Source of the DNA: Prevotella sp. E13-27
Lineage (GTDB): Bacteria > Bacteroidota > Bacteroidia > Bacteroidales > Bacteroidaceae
Direction: 5' to 3'
NCBI RefSeq assembly: GCF_023217965.1
Contig: NZ_JALPSC010000002.1
Location: 806,001 to 870,000, forward strand
DNA length: 64,000 nucleotides
The position numbers and the translations under genes are program-made. The notes under the pieces were generated by a model. That model searched no databases. It was not told where the DNA came from and saw only the letters and a list, made by a program, of their open reading frames with translations. Shown in pieces: positions 32,500-42,569 of this stretch (its first letter is position 1; the number at the start of each line of letters is the position of its first letter).

Positions 32500-33776
32500 A
32501 CCTTCCACTTTTCTTTTCACGAAGAATATTTGGTGAGAACGACGATACTGACGTGCAGTTGCCTGGCTCAACAAAACAGCGCAAAAGCGTCAGTAAGCCT
32601 GCCATACATATTGCTACAATTGGAGTAGCCATAGGTTTGGCTGTAATGATTATTGCTGTTAGCGTTGTTCTTGGATTCAAACATACCATTCGTGATAAGG
32701 TAACTGGCTTTGGAAGCCATATTCAAGTGGAGAACATTCTCAATTATAGTTCAGCCTCTTCAAATCCTGTATGTATTGACGATAGTATGCTCAACGTTCT
32801 CTCTTCCATTGAAGGAGTGCGTCACGCAGAGCGATATGCCATCTCACAGGGTATATTAAAGACTGATGAAGACTTCCTTGGCATAGCACTTAAAGGTATA
32901 GGGCAAGAATATGATCTGGATTTCATAAGCAAGAATATTGTTTCAGGCGAACTGCCACAATTCAGCGACACAGCACAATCATATAATATAGTGGTGTCGC
33001 AGACAATAGCTCGCAAACTTGGATTGAACATAAACGATCGTGTGTTTGCCTATTTCATTGATGAGGATGGAGTGAGAACTCGCAGATTCACCATTGCAGC
33101 TATCTATCAGACAAACATGAAGCGATTTGATGACAGCTTCTGTTTCACAGACATCATCACTACGACTAAACTAAACGGATGGTTTGACGGACAATGCTCA
33201 GGTGCAGAACTTCTTGTCGACGATTTCGATAATCTTGAGGCAACCAACAGAGAGGTTATTAAAACAGTAAACAGAACTCTCGACCGATACAATAACACAT
33301 TCTCTTCACGAACTATTTATGAACTATATCCTCAAGTGTTCTCATGGCTTAATCTGCTTGATATTAATGTCTGGATTATACTTGGACTCATGATTATCCT
33401 TGCAGGATTCACTATGACCAGTGGACTTCTCATCATCATACTTGAACGTACTCAGATGATTGGCTTACTAAAGGCACTTGGAGCGAGGAACATACTGATT
33501 AGAAAGATTTTTCTCTGGTTTGCAACTTTCATCATTGGTCGTGGACTAATCTTTGGTAACATCATTGGTCTTGGACTTATATTTCTTCAAAAAGCCACTG
33601 GCATAATAAAGCTTGATCCACAAGCCTACTATGTTAGTGAGATTCCTTTAGAGCTTAACTTCTGGCTGATACTTTTACTGAATGTTGCCACACTATTGAT
33701 TAGCGTCATCGTACTTATTGGTCCGTCATACCTTATTTCTACTATCCGTCCAGCACGTTCTATGCGCTATGAATAG
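32496..33776 (+). CDS. LolC/LolE-like ABC transporter permease
   Basis: A 426-residue permease of the FtsX/MacB fold used in lipoprotein release. Its first membrane helix (about 33-52) follows a short cytoplasmic stretch, a large periplasmic domain (about 53-275) comes next, and three C-terminal helices (about 285-400) end with R-P-A-R-S-M-R-Y-E. The LolC/E-type signature H-I-A-T-I-G-V-A-I-G is present at the first helix. An ATPase partner is not encoded alongside. It would move lipoproteins from the inner membrane. Coupled to the aminotransferase. Confidence 0.85.
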   Translation: MNLPLFFSRRIFGENDDTDVQLPGSTKQRKSVSKPAIHIATIGVAIGLAVMIIAVSVVLGFKHTIRDKVTGFGSHIQVENILNYSSASSNPVCIDDSMLNVLSSIEGVRHAERYAISQGILKTDEDFLGIALKGIGQEYDLDFISKNIVSGELPQFSDTAQSYNIVVSQTIARKLGLNINDRVFAYFIDEDGVRTRRFTIAAIYQTNMKRFDDSFCFTDIITTTKLNGWFDGQCSGAELLVDDFDNLEATNREVIKTVNRTLDRYNNTFSSRTIYELYPQVFSWLNLLDINVWIILGLMIILAGFTMTSGLLIIILERTQMIGLLKALGARNILIRKIFLWFATFIIGRGLIFGNIIGLGLIFLQKATGIIKLDPQAYYVSEIPLELNFWLILLLNVATLLISVIVLIGPSYLISTIRPARSMRYE

Positions 33777-33838
33777 TAAAAATTTGTGGCATTGTGTGAA
33801 AAACAATGATAATGTGCATTTATTTCGATATTATTATT

Positions 33839-33846
33839 TAACTTTG
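33839..33846 (+). promoter_or_regulatory. -7 element of recJ
   Basis: TAACTTTG, 26 bases before the recJ ATG. Confidence 0.5.
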
Positions 33847-33872
33847 TAGCAGAAAAAAACGAAATATATAAA

Positions 33873-35597
33873 ATGCATTTTAAATGGAATTACGACCAAC
33901 CTACACCAGAACAAGAGAAGATCGCCGCGGAATTGGCTGAGAAAGTAGGCATGAGTCCGATTATCGGTCATCTGCTTCTGCGTCGTGGCATAAAGACGGA
34001 GTCTGCTGCGAAACGGTTCTTCCGTCCTATGCTCAACGAACTCATTGATCCATTCCTCATGAATGATATGGATGTTGCTGTTGACAGGCTTAACGATGCA
34101 ATGGGACGCAAAGAGCGGATAATGATTTATGGCGACTATGATGTTGATGGTTGTACGGCTGTTTCTTTGGTCTATAAGTTTCTTTTGCAGTTCTATTCCA
34201 ATTTGGAATATTACATTCCAGACCGATATGAAGAAGGCTATGGAATAAGCAAGAAAGCACTTGACTATGCTGCAGAGCAGGACGTTAAACTTATTATTGT
34301 CCTCGATTGCGGCATTAAGGCTATTAGTGAGATAGCCTATGCAAAGTCACTTGGTATAGACTTTATCATATGTGATCATCATGTTCCTGATGATGTTCTC
34401 CCTTGCGCTGTGGCAATACTCAATCCAAAGCGTGTAGATTCAACATATCCTTTCAAGGACTTGTGTGGATGTGGAGTAGGATTCAAGTTCATGCAGGCAT
34501 TTGCCAAGAACAACGGCATACCTTTCTCACAGCTCATTCCCCTACTCGACTTCTGTGCTGTCAGCATAGCTGCTGACATCGTTCCTGTTGTAGGCGAGAA
34601 CAGAATACTTGCATATCATGGTCTTAAGCAGCTTAACCAGAATCCAAGCGTTGGCTTGAAGTCTATTATTGAGATATGCGGGTTAACAGGAAGAGAGATA
34701 ACCATGAGCGATATCATCTTCAGGATTGGTCCTCGCATAAACGCTTCTGGTCGCGTGCAAAATGGAATCGAAACTGTTGACCTGCTTGTTGAGAAAGACT
34801 TTAAAAAGGCTTTGTCAGAAGCTATTCATATCAATGAATACAACGAGCAACGCAAAGATATAGACAAACAGATGACTGAAGAGGCAAACCAAATTGTTGA
34901 ACGCCTTGAAAGTCAGGAGCATCAGCCTGCTATTGTCCTTTATGGAGAAGGATGGAAGAAAGGTGTTGTGGGCATTGTTGCATCACGTCTTACTGAAATG
35001 TACTATCGTCCTACTGTAGTACTTTCATGTCAAGATGGTATTGCCAGCGGCTCTGCACGAAGTGTTGCCGGATATGACATCTATGATGCCATAAAGAGTT
35101 GCCGCGATTTGCTCGAGAACTTCGGTGGTCATACTTATGCCGTAGGATTGTCACTTAAAGTGGAGAATATCCAAGAGTTCCGCCGCCGTTTCCAAGAATA
35201 TGTAAGCAATCATATTCTGCCTGAACAGACTGAGGCACTCCTGGAAATTGAGGCTGTAATTGATTTCAAGGATATAACAAAGAAGTTACAGAATGACTTG
35301 AAGAAGATGGCTCCTCACGGACCTGACAACCCCAAGCCATTGTTCTGCACGAACCGTGTTTATGACTATGGCACCTCAAAAGTTGTAGGCAGACAGCAAG
35401 AGCATATAAAACTTGAACTTGTCGATTCTCGCTCCAGCAACGTTATGAATGGCATAGCCTTTGGTCAAAGTGCCGCAGCCCATTACATTAAGTCGAGATC
35501 ATCATTTGACATCATCTACACCATTGAGGAAAATATCTATAAGCGTGGTGAGGTGCAGTTGCAGATTGAAGATATCAAACCAAGCGACAGCTTATAG
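33873..35597 (+). CDS. recJ: Single-strand 5'-3' exonuclease RecJ
   Basis: DHH-family exonuclease of 574 residues that trims 5'-ended single strands in recombination and repair. The metal motifs follow in order: Y-G-D-Y-D-V-D-G (motif I), L-D-C-G (II), C-D-H-H (DHH) and the later A-S-G-S-A-R-S with F-G-G-H-T-Y-A-V-G (DHHA1). An OB-type domain ends the protein. Length is typical. recQ follows 14 bases after the stop, so they form a RecQ-RecJ unit. Confidence 0.93.
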   Translation: MHFKWNYDQPTPEQEKIAAELAEKVGMSPIIGHLLLRRGIKTESAAKRFFRPMLNELIDPFLMNDMDVAVDRLNDAMGRKERIMIYGDYDVDGCTAVSLVYKFLLQFYSNLEYYIPDRYEEGYGISKKALDYAAEQDVKLIIVLDCGIKAISEIAYAKSLGIDFIICDHHVPDDVLPCAVAILNPKRVDSTYPFKDLCGCGVGFKFMQAFAKNNGIPFSQLIPLLDFCAVSIAADIVPVVGENRILAYHGLKQLNQNPSVGLKSIIEICGLTGREITMSDIIFRIGPRINASGRVQNGIETVDLLVEKDFKKALSEAIHINEYNEQRKDIDKQMTEEANQIVERLESQEHQPAIVLYGEGWKKGVVGIVASRLTEMYYRPTVVLSCQDGIASGSARSVAGYDIYDAIKSCRDLLENFGGHTYAVGLSLKVENIQEFRRRFQEYVSNHILPEQTEALLEIEAVIDFKDITKKLQNDLKKMAPHGPDNPKPLFCTNRVYDYGTSKVVGRQQEHIKLELVDSRSSNVMNGIAFGQSAAAHYIKSRSSFDIIYTIEENIYKRGEVQLQIEDIKPSDSL

Positions 35598-35611
35598 TTG
35601 TTATTACAGAC

Positions 35612-37507
35612 TTGGACTCTTTTGAATCAATTCTAAAAAAATATTGGGGATATGACTCTTTTCGCGGAATACAGCGTGATATAATTGAGTCTATATCCAG
35701 TGGACATGATACTCTTGGACTCATGCCCACAGGCGGAGGCAAGTCTGTAACATTCCAAGTGCCTGCACTTGCAATGGAAGGAGTATGCATAGTCATCACT
35801 CCATTGGTGGCACTTATGAAAGATCAGGTTGCTCATCTCCGCAAGCAATATATTACTGCAGCTGCTATACATTCAGACATGCAGCACTCTGATGTTGTAA
35901 GAGTACTGGAAAATGCTGTATTAGGCGGTCTTAAGATTCTGTATATTTCTCCTGAGCGCCTTTCTTCTGAGCTATTCTTTGCAAAAATACGCCACATGAA
36001 AGTTAGCTTCATCTGTGTAGATGAGGCCCACTGCATCTCACAATGGGGATATGACTTTCGTCCAAGCTATCTGCAGATTGCCGAGATACGCAAGATGGTA
36101 CCAGACATTCCTGTTCTCGCACTCACAGCAACAGCTACGCCTGAAGTTGTTGACGATATTCAAGAGCGCCTTCAGTTTAAGGAGAAGAATGTCTTCAGCA
36201 TGAGCTTTGAACGAAAGAACCTTGCTTATATCGTCAGATATGCCACCGACAAAGAAGACCAGCTTATACATATTCTGAAGAATGTTAAAGGTTCAGCCAT
36301 TGTCTATGCCCGTAGTCGTCAGCGAACCAAAGATGTTGCTGACATACTGAATAAGGCAGGTCTTCAGGCAACCTATTTTCATGCAGGACTTGATGGTAGC
36401 GAAAAAGATAAGCGTCAGGAAGAGTGGCAGAGTGATAATGTAAGAATAATTGTCGCGACAAACGCATTCGGAATGGGTATCGATAAGCCTGATGTACGCA
36501 TTGTGATACACATAGATTGTCCTGACAGTATTGAGGCATATTTCCAAGAGGCAGGACGAGCAGGTCGTGACGGCAATAAATCCTATGCCGTATTGCTGTA
36601 TAATAACCACGATGCCACTAAACTTAAAAAGAGAATTACTGACACTTTCCCACCAAAAGAGTATGTTAGAAAAGTCTATGACTGTCTCTCATATTTCTAT
36701 CAGATAGCTGTTGGTTCTGGCTATAATGCTGCTTTCGAGTTTAATCCGCTTAAATTCTGTAAAGCATATGGCCTGTTCCCTATTCAAGTAGAGTCGGCGC
36801 TTAAAATTCTTGATCGTGCAGGATATATACAGTATTCCGATGAACAAGACAATCAAGCTCGAGTGATGTTTACTCTCGAACGCGATGAACTATACAGGCT
36901 TCGTGGTAACAGTCTCGAAGAAGATTCTGTTATAGTTGCTTTGTTGCGTACATATAGTGGAATGTTCAATGATTATGTCTACATCGACGAAGCTTATCTT
37001 GCCCAAGAAACAGGACTATCCATGCCTTCAGTCTATTCAATATTGAAAGGATTATGCGAGAAACACATTCTGTCATTCATTCCTCAGAAGAAGGCATCAT
37101 ATGTAAAATATACGCAACGACGAGAAAATTCGGAACATATCAGTATTCCATATGGTATATATGACGACCTGCGCAATCGAATGAGTAAGCGTATTGATGC
37201 CATGATAAACTATTTCATGACTGACAATATTTGTCGTTCTAGTCAGTTGTTACACTATTTTGGTGAGGAGCGTCAAGACACCTGTGGCCAGTGCGATGTT
37301 TGTTTAAGTAGAAAAAAGCAAAGCAATGAAGATATAGAAATAGCAGCCGAAGAGATTCTTCAGCTGCTAAGTGATTGTCAACCCCATGATATAAAAGAGA
37401 TATATAACTGCGAGTCTCCTATTGATATTCTCGAATATGTTTTACACGATTTAATCAGTCAGGGACGTATTATTCATGATGACGGACTAATATCTATAAA
37501 GTCTTGA
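35612..37507 (+). CDS. recQ: RecQ helicase
   Basis: Superfamily 2 helicase of 631 residues. The helicase motifs are complete: G-L-M-P-T-G-G-G-K-S (Walker A), D-E-A-H-C-I-S-Q-W-G-Y-D-F-R-P-S-Y (II plus aromatic loop), A-L-T-A-T-A-T and Q-E-A-G-R-A-G-R-D-G. A zinc-binding subdomain with C-x2-C follows and a winged helix ends the protein; no HRDC domain is seen. TTG at 35612 is the chosen start because it opens directly into the conserved S-I-L-K-K-Y-W-G-Y segment and no ATG precedes it after the recJ stop. Non-ATG, so uncertain by a few codons. Confidence 0.9.
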   Translation: MDSFESILKKYWGYDSFRGIQRDIIESISSGHDTLGLMPTGGGKSVTFQVPALAMEGVCIVITPLVALMKDQVAHLRKQYITAAAIHSDMQHSDVVRVLENAVLGGLKILYISPERLSSELFFAKIRHMKVSFICVDEAHCISQWGYDFRPSYLQIAEIRKMVPDIPVLALTATATPEVVDDIQERLQFKEKNVFSMSFERKNLAYIVRYATDKEDQLIHILKNVKGSAIVYARSRQRTKDVADILNKAGLQATYFHAGLDGSEKDKRQEEWQSDNVRIIVATNAFGMGIDKPDVRIVIHIDCPDSIEAYFQEAGRAGRDGNKSYAVLLYNNHDATKLKKRITDTFPPKEYVRKVYDCLSYFYQIAVGSGYNAAFEFNPLKFCKAYGLFPIQVESALKILDRAGYIQYSDEQDNQARVMFTLERDELYRLRGNSLEEDSVIVALLRTYSGMFNDYVYIDEAYLAQETGLSMPSVYSILKGLCEKHILSFIPQKKASYVKYTQRRENSEHISIPYGIYDDLRNRMSKRIDAMINYFMTDNICRSSQLLHYFGEERQDTCGQCDVCLSRKKQSNEDIEIAAEEILQLLSDCQPHDIKEIYNCESPIDILEYVLHDLISQGRIIHDDGLISIKS

Positions 37508-37572
37508 GAACTCTTTCAAATATTGTTATTAGAATTAACTATGCGACACAGACACACTTCAGTCCGATATAA

Positions 37573-38199
37573 TCAATCATCTCTTTTATCCACGAACTTC
37601 CATCCTGATTTATAACGAGCAGCAGGAAACTCGAAAACATCATCAGTAATTCCCCCTGAACGGAAATCAGAGATATGTATGGTAGTCCAGAAGAAAGCTA
37701 CCTTTATTCTTAGTCTAATAGGTGCATAAGTTCCTTGAGCCACAAGTGCACGTACCTCCTTAATCGTACCTTTCGCCTTTTTCTTCTGTTTTAATGTCAG
37801 CATTAATCCTTCTGGGTCTTTTGCTACGCTATAAGTGAAGTCATCAAGCGAAAATTTGAAGCGTCCGCTATATTTGTCTTTCTTATCTGAATTTGCATCA
37901 TGTATTTCTATAGTCTTTTTCTTCCTATAGACCATGTATGCTGTTTTTCCGTTATTCCATGTGTCAACTCGCTCGTCTGTGAAGCGTTGCTTCTTCTCTT
38001 TCATGAAGATTGTTCCTTCAGTCTTGTACAGACCGATTATGTTGACCTTATAGTGTAACGTAGAACCTTGAGGACCAAACACCCGTTCATAGGCAGTATT
38101 CATGATTCTTCTTGCCTGCTTGGCATTAGGAGTCTCCTCTTGTGCAGAACCATGATTTACAGCTATGAATAAGGCTATGATGATATGTGCTATTCTCAC
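37573..38199 (-). CDS. LolA-like exported protein
   Basis: A 208-residue secreted protein (signal peptide 1-19, cut after G-S-A). It is rich in beta strands and aligns loosely with LolA-like outer-membrane lipoprotein carriers (outer-membrane-lipoprotein-sorting-protein/DUF4412 type): T-L-H-Y-K-V-N-I, T-I-F-M-K-E-K-K-Q-R-F and D-D-F-T-Y-S-V-A-K-D-P-E-G. Its start overlaps the end of the C69 dipeptidase gene by four bases. Function not certain; other options are a general lipid-binding envelope protein. Confidence 0.7.
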   Translation of the reverse strand: MRIAHIIIALFIAVNHGSAQEETPNAKQARRIMNTAYERVFGPQGSTLHYKVNIIGLYKTEGTIFMKEKKQRFTDERVDTWNNGKTAYMVYRKKKTIEIHDANSDKKDKYSGRFKFSLDDFTYSVAKDPEGLMLTLKQKKKAKGTIKEVRALVAQGTYAPIRLRIKVAFFWTTIHISDFRSGGITDDVFEFPAARYKSGWKFVDKRDD

Positions 38200-39845
38200 T
38201 TGTTTGGTCGTTTGAATTTGTTACCAGTCATTTTTATCAATTCACGAGAATAAGCATCTGGGTATCCTGGTCTCACAACTTTGCTTCCCATTCCCTGTGC
38301 ATTGCGAGTGAAGACTCCGTTCTTCTCAGGCTTTTCAATCATGTCGTTATACTTCACAATAAGCTTAATTGCAAGTTTGTTCCATGAAGCAAGCATCTCA
38401 TTGGCTTTATCTGACGAATAGCGTGTCAAATATTCCACTCGTTCAGACTCATTCATTGCCAGTGCTGCATCTTCTATCTCTTTCTGCAGTTTGAAATATG
38501 ACTTGTCCAATGAGTCTCGTACCTGCTCCAATGTCTTAAACATAAGACTGTAGCGAGGATACACCATGTTTGAAACCCAGTTCTGCACCCAGTATGCATT
38601 GTCGAATGAGAAATTCAGCTCATCTGCACCTGGTGTATGGAAAGGTTTTGGCACAGAGGTAATGCAACAATAATTGGGAGTATATGGAGCCATGTTTCCG
38701 TCATCATTGGCGAACCAGATTATTCCACCAATCTCACGAGGCATCCATGAGCGCATCTGAGTGACGAAGCTAAACGAAGCCTGTTGTGTTGAGATGGGGC
38801 GCTCGTTAAAATAGCTCTCACCATCAACCTTAAAATATAGAGGTGTTGGTCTGTATGGCATCTGCCATATACCACCGCCTATGTCGCTGTCGAGAGAGAA
38901 TGGTGTGCCTTCAAAGTGGTCACGCATTGCACGTTCCACGTCTTCAATACCCAGTTTGCGGATTGGCTTGACCCACAGAGGCATTGGTTCTGCATCAGCA
39001 GCTCTTCCTTCTGCCCAAGGTAAGTATTTTTCCATCCCTTCGGCATAGCGATTGAAGAAACTCCAAACACGTGCATCACATATTCTACGACCAGAGAAAT
39101 CAGGGAAAGCGTAGGCGTTGCAGAAAGAGAAGTCTTCATCCTTACCGCTATACCATCCCATCTTACGGGCATAGCTCACAACATTCTTTGAAAAGAGCAC
39201 GTTACCACTTTTGTCCTTCATGTTGAAACGTGATATACGGCTCTGATTAGCGTGTCCGCAAATCATGTCATCAGGTATGCGAAGAGCAACCCAAACTGTG
39301 CGCTCCTTTGATAACTTTCTGTCGCTTGCACATCCCATCATCTCCATTATCCATGCTTCGTTAGGGTCACAAATACTGAAAGTCTCTCCCTCAGAATTAT
39401 AACCATACTTCTCAACGAGTGTTGTCATAATCTTTATTGCCTCACGAGCATTACGTGCACGCTGAAGAGTGACATAGATAAGCGAGCCATAGTCCAAAAT
39501 ACCTGTCGTGTCAACCATCTCCTCACGACCACCAAATGTTGTCTCTGCTATTGTTAATTGCCACTCGTTTATGTTTCCAACGACATTATAGGTCTCAGGA
39601 GCTTCTTCTATTTCACCATGATAGACATTGGTGTCCCAGTCATAAATCTTACGCATAGTTCCTGCTGCATGTTTCGCTCTAGGGTAATGAGCAAGTCCTT
39701 GGAACATGCCGTAGTCATCGGCGCTATAAGTACAGAAAACGGAGCCGTCCTTTGAGGCACCTTTAGGAACTATAAGGTTAGTACATGCAAAAGCGACAGT
39801 AGTGCCTAAGCATAATACCAATGACAAGAAAAAACGTTTGTTCAT
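38196..39845 (-). CDS. C69-family dipeptidase (secreted, N-terminal nucleophile)
   Basis: Peptidase of 549 residues with a signal peptide; Cys21 directly after the predicted cut (A-F-A-C-T-N-L-I-V) is the catalytic N-terminal nucleophile of the C69 family. Further family motifs are G-N-I-N-E-W-Q-L-T-I-A-E-T-T-F-G-G-R and the conserved middle region C-D-P-N-E-A-W-I-M-E. It probably cleaves dipeptides in the periplasm or outside. The LolA-like gene follows with a four-base overlap; lpxB lies 49 bases upstream. Confidence 0.88.
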   Translation of the reverse strand: MNKRFFLSLVLCLGTTVAFACTNLIVPKGASKDGSVFCTYSADDYGMFQGLAHYPRAKHAAGTMRKIYDWDTNVYHGEIEEAPETYNVVGNINEWQLTIAETTFGGREEMVDTTGILDYGSLIYVTLQRARNAREAIKIMTTLVEKYGYNSEGETFSICDPNEAWIMEMMGCASDRKLSKERTVWVALRIPDDMICGHANQSRISRFNMKDKSGNVLFSKNVVSYARKMGWYSGKDEDFSFCNAYAFPDFSGRRICDARVWSFFNRYAEGMEKYLPWAEGRAADAEPMPLWVKPIRKLGIEDVERAMRDHFEGTPFSLDSDIGGGIWQMPYRPTPLYFKVDGESYFNERPISTQQASFSFVTQMRSWMPREIGGIIWFANDDGNMAPYTPNYCCITSVPKPFHTPGADELNFSFDNAYWVQNWVSNMVYPRYSLMFKTLEQVRDSLDKSYFKLQKEIEDAALAMNESERVEYLTRYSSDKANEMLASWNKLAIKLIVKYNDMIEKPEKNGVFTRNAQGMGSKVVRPGYPDAYSRELIKMTGNKFKRPNK

Positions 39846-39894
39846 AATTATCTGTTATTGTTATCTGTTTTATTTGTAGTTCTTATGTTTAGTT

Positions 39895-41037
39895 TCATTT
39901 CTTTTTTCTAAGCAGTTCTATCATAATTGATGCTGCTTCCACTGGAGCATTCTTTTCACCAAGGATACGTGAAAGGTCTTCATAGCCCTCAAGCATTGTT
40001 TCCCTTCCTTTGCCATCAACTATAGTTGAAAGTTCATTGATAATGTTTCCGACTGTGAAAGAGTCTGCTACAAGTTCCTTTACTATCTCTCTATTGACAA
40101 TCAGATTAACAAGCGATACATATTTCACTTTCAGTACCACTTTCCTCAGGAGTCCAATAAGTTTTGGAAAAACAGTTGCATAGCACACTACTTGAGGTAC
40201 TTTGAATAATGCAGTCTCAAGAGTAGCCGTTCCACTCGTCACCTGTGCGACATGAGCATGAGTCAGCAGAGCATACGTCTGGTCTCTAACTATCCTAACA
40301 TCACAGTCGTCCACATATTTATTATAATAGCTGTCGTCTATTCCTGGTGCTGCAGCTATAACAATTTGATAGTTACTAAAATGTTTAGCTGCTTGAAGCA
40401 TTGTTGGCAAGTTGCCATCAATCTCTTGTTTTCGTGAACCAGCCAACACAGCCATAATCGGTTTATCTATATTAAGACCATTATTCTTACTAAACGCTTC
40501 CAGCGTTTCGGTATATCGCTTTCTGAATTCTGCCACTTCTATAGCAGTAGGGTTGCCAACGTAATGAATTGGATAGTTGTGTTTCTTTTCAAAGAAATCC
40601 ACTTCAAACGGCAGGATAGAAAAGAGTTCAGCAATATCCCTTCTGATATTCTTTATACGATACTCTTTCCATGCCCATATCTTTGGAGATATATAGTAAT
40701 AGGCTGGTATGTTGGTCTTCGCTTTAAGGAACTTCGCTATATCAAGATTAAATCCTGGATAATCTACTAATATGACTACATCAGGCTTCCATCTTACGAT
40801 GTCAGCTTTACATAAACGCATATTTCTGAGTATTGTCCGCAAGTGCATGACCACAGCCACGACACCCATGTATGCCAGTTCCCTGTAATGCTTGACAAGC
40901 GTGCCACCCACTTCAGCCATCATATCACCTCCAAAGAAGCGAAATTCAGCATCTTTGTCCTGAGCTTTCAATGCTCTCATTAGGTGAGATGCATGTAAGT
41001 CGCCTGAGGCTTCGCCAGCTATAAGATAATACCTCAT
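39895..41037 (-). CDS. lpxB: Lipid-A-disaccharide synthase
   Basis: Family 19 glycosyltransferase of 380 residues, joining UDP-2,3-diacylglucosamine and lipid X to the lipid A disaccharide at the inner membrane. It opens R-Y-Y-L-I-A-G-E-A-S-G-D-L-H-A-S (family N-terminus) and includes V-D-Y-P-G-F-N, Y-Y-I-S-P-K-I-W-A-W-K and G-S-R-K-Q-E-I; T-S-G-T-A-T-L-E-T-A-L contacts the nucleotide. surE lies 13 bases upstream. Confidence 0.93.
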   Translation of the reverse strand: MRYYLIAGEASGDLHASHLMRALKAQDKDAEFRFFGGDMMAEVGGTLVKHYRELAYMGVVAVVMHLRTILRNMRLCKADIVRWKPDVVILVDYPGFNLDIAKFLKAKTNIPAYYYISPKIWAWKEYRIKNIRRDIAELFSILPFEVDFFEKKHNYPIHYVGNPTAIEVAEFRKRYTETLEAFSKNNGLNIDKPIMAVLAGSRKQEIDGNLPTMLQAAKHFSNYQIVIAAAPGIDDSYYNKYVDDCDVRIVRDQTYALLTHAHVAQVTSGTATLETALFKVPQVVCYATVFPKLIGLLRKVVLKVKYVSLVNLIVNREIVKELVADSFTVGNIINELSTIVDGKGRETMLEGYEDLSRILGEKNAPVEAASIMIELLRKKK

Positions 41038-41050
41038 AGTAGAAATGTTC

Positions 41051-41827
41051 TTAAACCGTTATGTTCGTATAGTCTTTCAGAGCCTCAAAACTCTCGTATG
41101 CTGTTACGTCAATGCGTGTTGGCGTTATGGCAACGTATCCATTATCCAACGCCCAACGGTCTGTATCTACAGCCTCTGGCGCATCATTTTGATAGTGCCC
41201 TACCATCCAATAGTAATCATACCCACGCGGATGATGGCAGACTGTTATCTCATTATCCCATGTTCCTGGTGACATTCTGCAAACTCTAACACCTTTGAAA
41301 GATGCCTGTTTTGGGAAGTTTACATTTAAGCAAACCCCTACAGGCAAACCTTCACTAAGTATTTTCTTTGTTATCTCAATAATATATTGACGAAGTGGTG
41401 TGAAATCAGCATCAGCCCTATAATCACAAAGTGAGAATGCTACCGAAGGGATATACTTCATACAACCTTCAAGCGTTACTCCCATGGTTCCACTGTAGTG
41501 AGTATTAACTGAAGCGTTGTCACCATGATTGATGCCACCTATCACAATGTCCGGTTTTGCGCCATTCATTATCTGATTCAGAGCTAACTTCACACAGTCT
41601 GTAGGCGTACCGTTACACGACCATATTTGCAGTCCATCTTCATCATGATGCTTAGTTAGTCGCAAAGGTGTTGTTGCTGAGAAAGCACAGGAAAAACCAG
41701 AACGTGCTGAGTCAGGTGCACATACAATGATGTCTCCAAGAGGTCTAAGCATTTCTACGAGTTCGTTAATGCCCTTTGCCTCATAGCCGTCATCGTTTGA
41801 TATAAGTATTGTCGGTCTTTTGTTCAT
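41051..41827 (-). CDS. surE: 5'/3'-nucleotidase SurE
   Basis: Metal-dependent nucleotidase of 258 residues, active on nucleoside 5'- and 3'-monophosphates. The N-terminal I-S-N-D-D-G (9-14) holds the metal-binding aspartates; S-G-T-M-G and the G-G-I-N-H-G-D-N stretch complete the active site. The S-A-R-S-G-F-S segment is also conserved. Cytosolic. It follows trmD by 16 bases and precedes lpxB by 13, an arrangement found in other Bacteroidales. Confidence 0.93.
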   Translation of the reverse strand: MNKRPTILISNDDGYEAKGINELVEMLRPLGDIIVCAPDSARSGFSCAFSATTPLRLTKHHDEDGLQIWSCNGTPTDCVKLALNQIMNGAKPDIVIGGINHGDNASVNTHYSGTMGVTLEGCMKYIPSVAFSLCDYRADADFTPLRQYIIEITKKILSEGLPVGVCLNVNFPKQASFKGVRVCRMSPGTWDNEITVCHHPRGYDYYWMVGHYQNDAPEAVDTDRWALDNGYVAITPTRIDVTAYESFEALKDYTNITV

Positions 41828-41843
41828 CTGTTACTGATGTTGA

Positions 41844-42521
41844 CTATTTTTCCAATAGGTCAGGACGCAATGCTTTAGTACGCTCTAATGCTTGATCCAG
41901 TTCCCATGCCCTAATTTTTGCTTCATTTCCGCTTAAGAGTATCTCTGGCACCTTCCATCCTTTATATTCTGCCGGACGGGTATATATCGGTGCTGCCAGC
42001 AAATCATCCTGAAAGCAGTCTGACAAAGCACTTTGCTCATCTCCGATAACCCCTGGCACCACTCTTACAATTGCATCGGCAATCATAGCAGCAACGAGCT
42101 CACCACCAGTAAGCACGAAGTCGCCAATTGATATTTCCTTTGTAATGAGATGGTCTCTCACTCGCTGATCAATACCTTTATAGTGACCAGCGAGAATTAT
42201 CAGGTTTCCTTTCAGCGAAAGTTCGTTTGCCATATGTTGGTCAAACCGTTCACCATCAGGAGAAGTAAAGATTACTTCGTCATAGTCACGTTCTGCCTTT
42301 AGTGCCGTGATACATCTGTCAATAGGCTCACACTGCATGACCATTCCTGCCGAACCTCCATAAGGGTAGTCATCTACCCTTCTCCACTTGTCTAATGTAT
42401 AGTCACGAAGATTGTGAAGACGAATCTCTGCAAGCCCTTTCTTCTCAGCACGTGCTAATATTGACTCGTGGACGAATCCCTCCAGCATCTCTGGTAAAAC
42501 AGATATAATGTCTATTCGCAT
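41844..42521 (-). CDS. trmD: tRNA (guanine-37-N1)-methyltransferase
   Basis: SPOUT-class methyltransferase of 225 residues that places m1G37 in tRNAs with G36, preventing frameshifts. The knot motifs [11 protein letters not shown] and F-V-L-T-G-G-E and the C-terminal [12 protein letters not shown] are present. Opening [11 protein letters not shown] matches the family start. In many bacteria it pairs with rimM or ribosomal genes; here it stands between surE and trpS. Confidence 0.93.
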   Translation of the reverse strand: MRIDIISVLPEMLEGFVHESILARAEKKGLAEIRLHNLRDYTLDKWRRVDDYPYGGSAGMVMQCEPIDRCITALKAERDYDEVIFTSPDGERFDQHMANELSLKGNLIILAGHYKGIDQRVRDHLITKEISIGDFVLTGGELVAAMIADAIVRVVPGVIGDEQSALSDCFQDDLLAAPIYTRPAEYKGWKVPEILLSGNEAKIRAWELDQALERTKALRPDLLEK

Positions 42522-42569
42522 TCCTTCTTTCTATATATAATGTGAATAACGTTGAGGAGCTTTAGTCAT

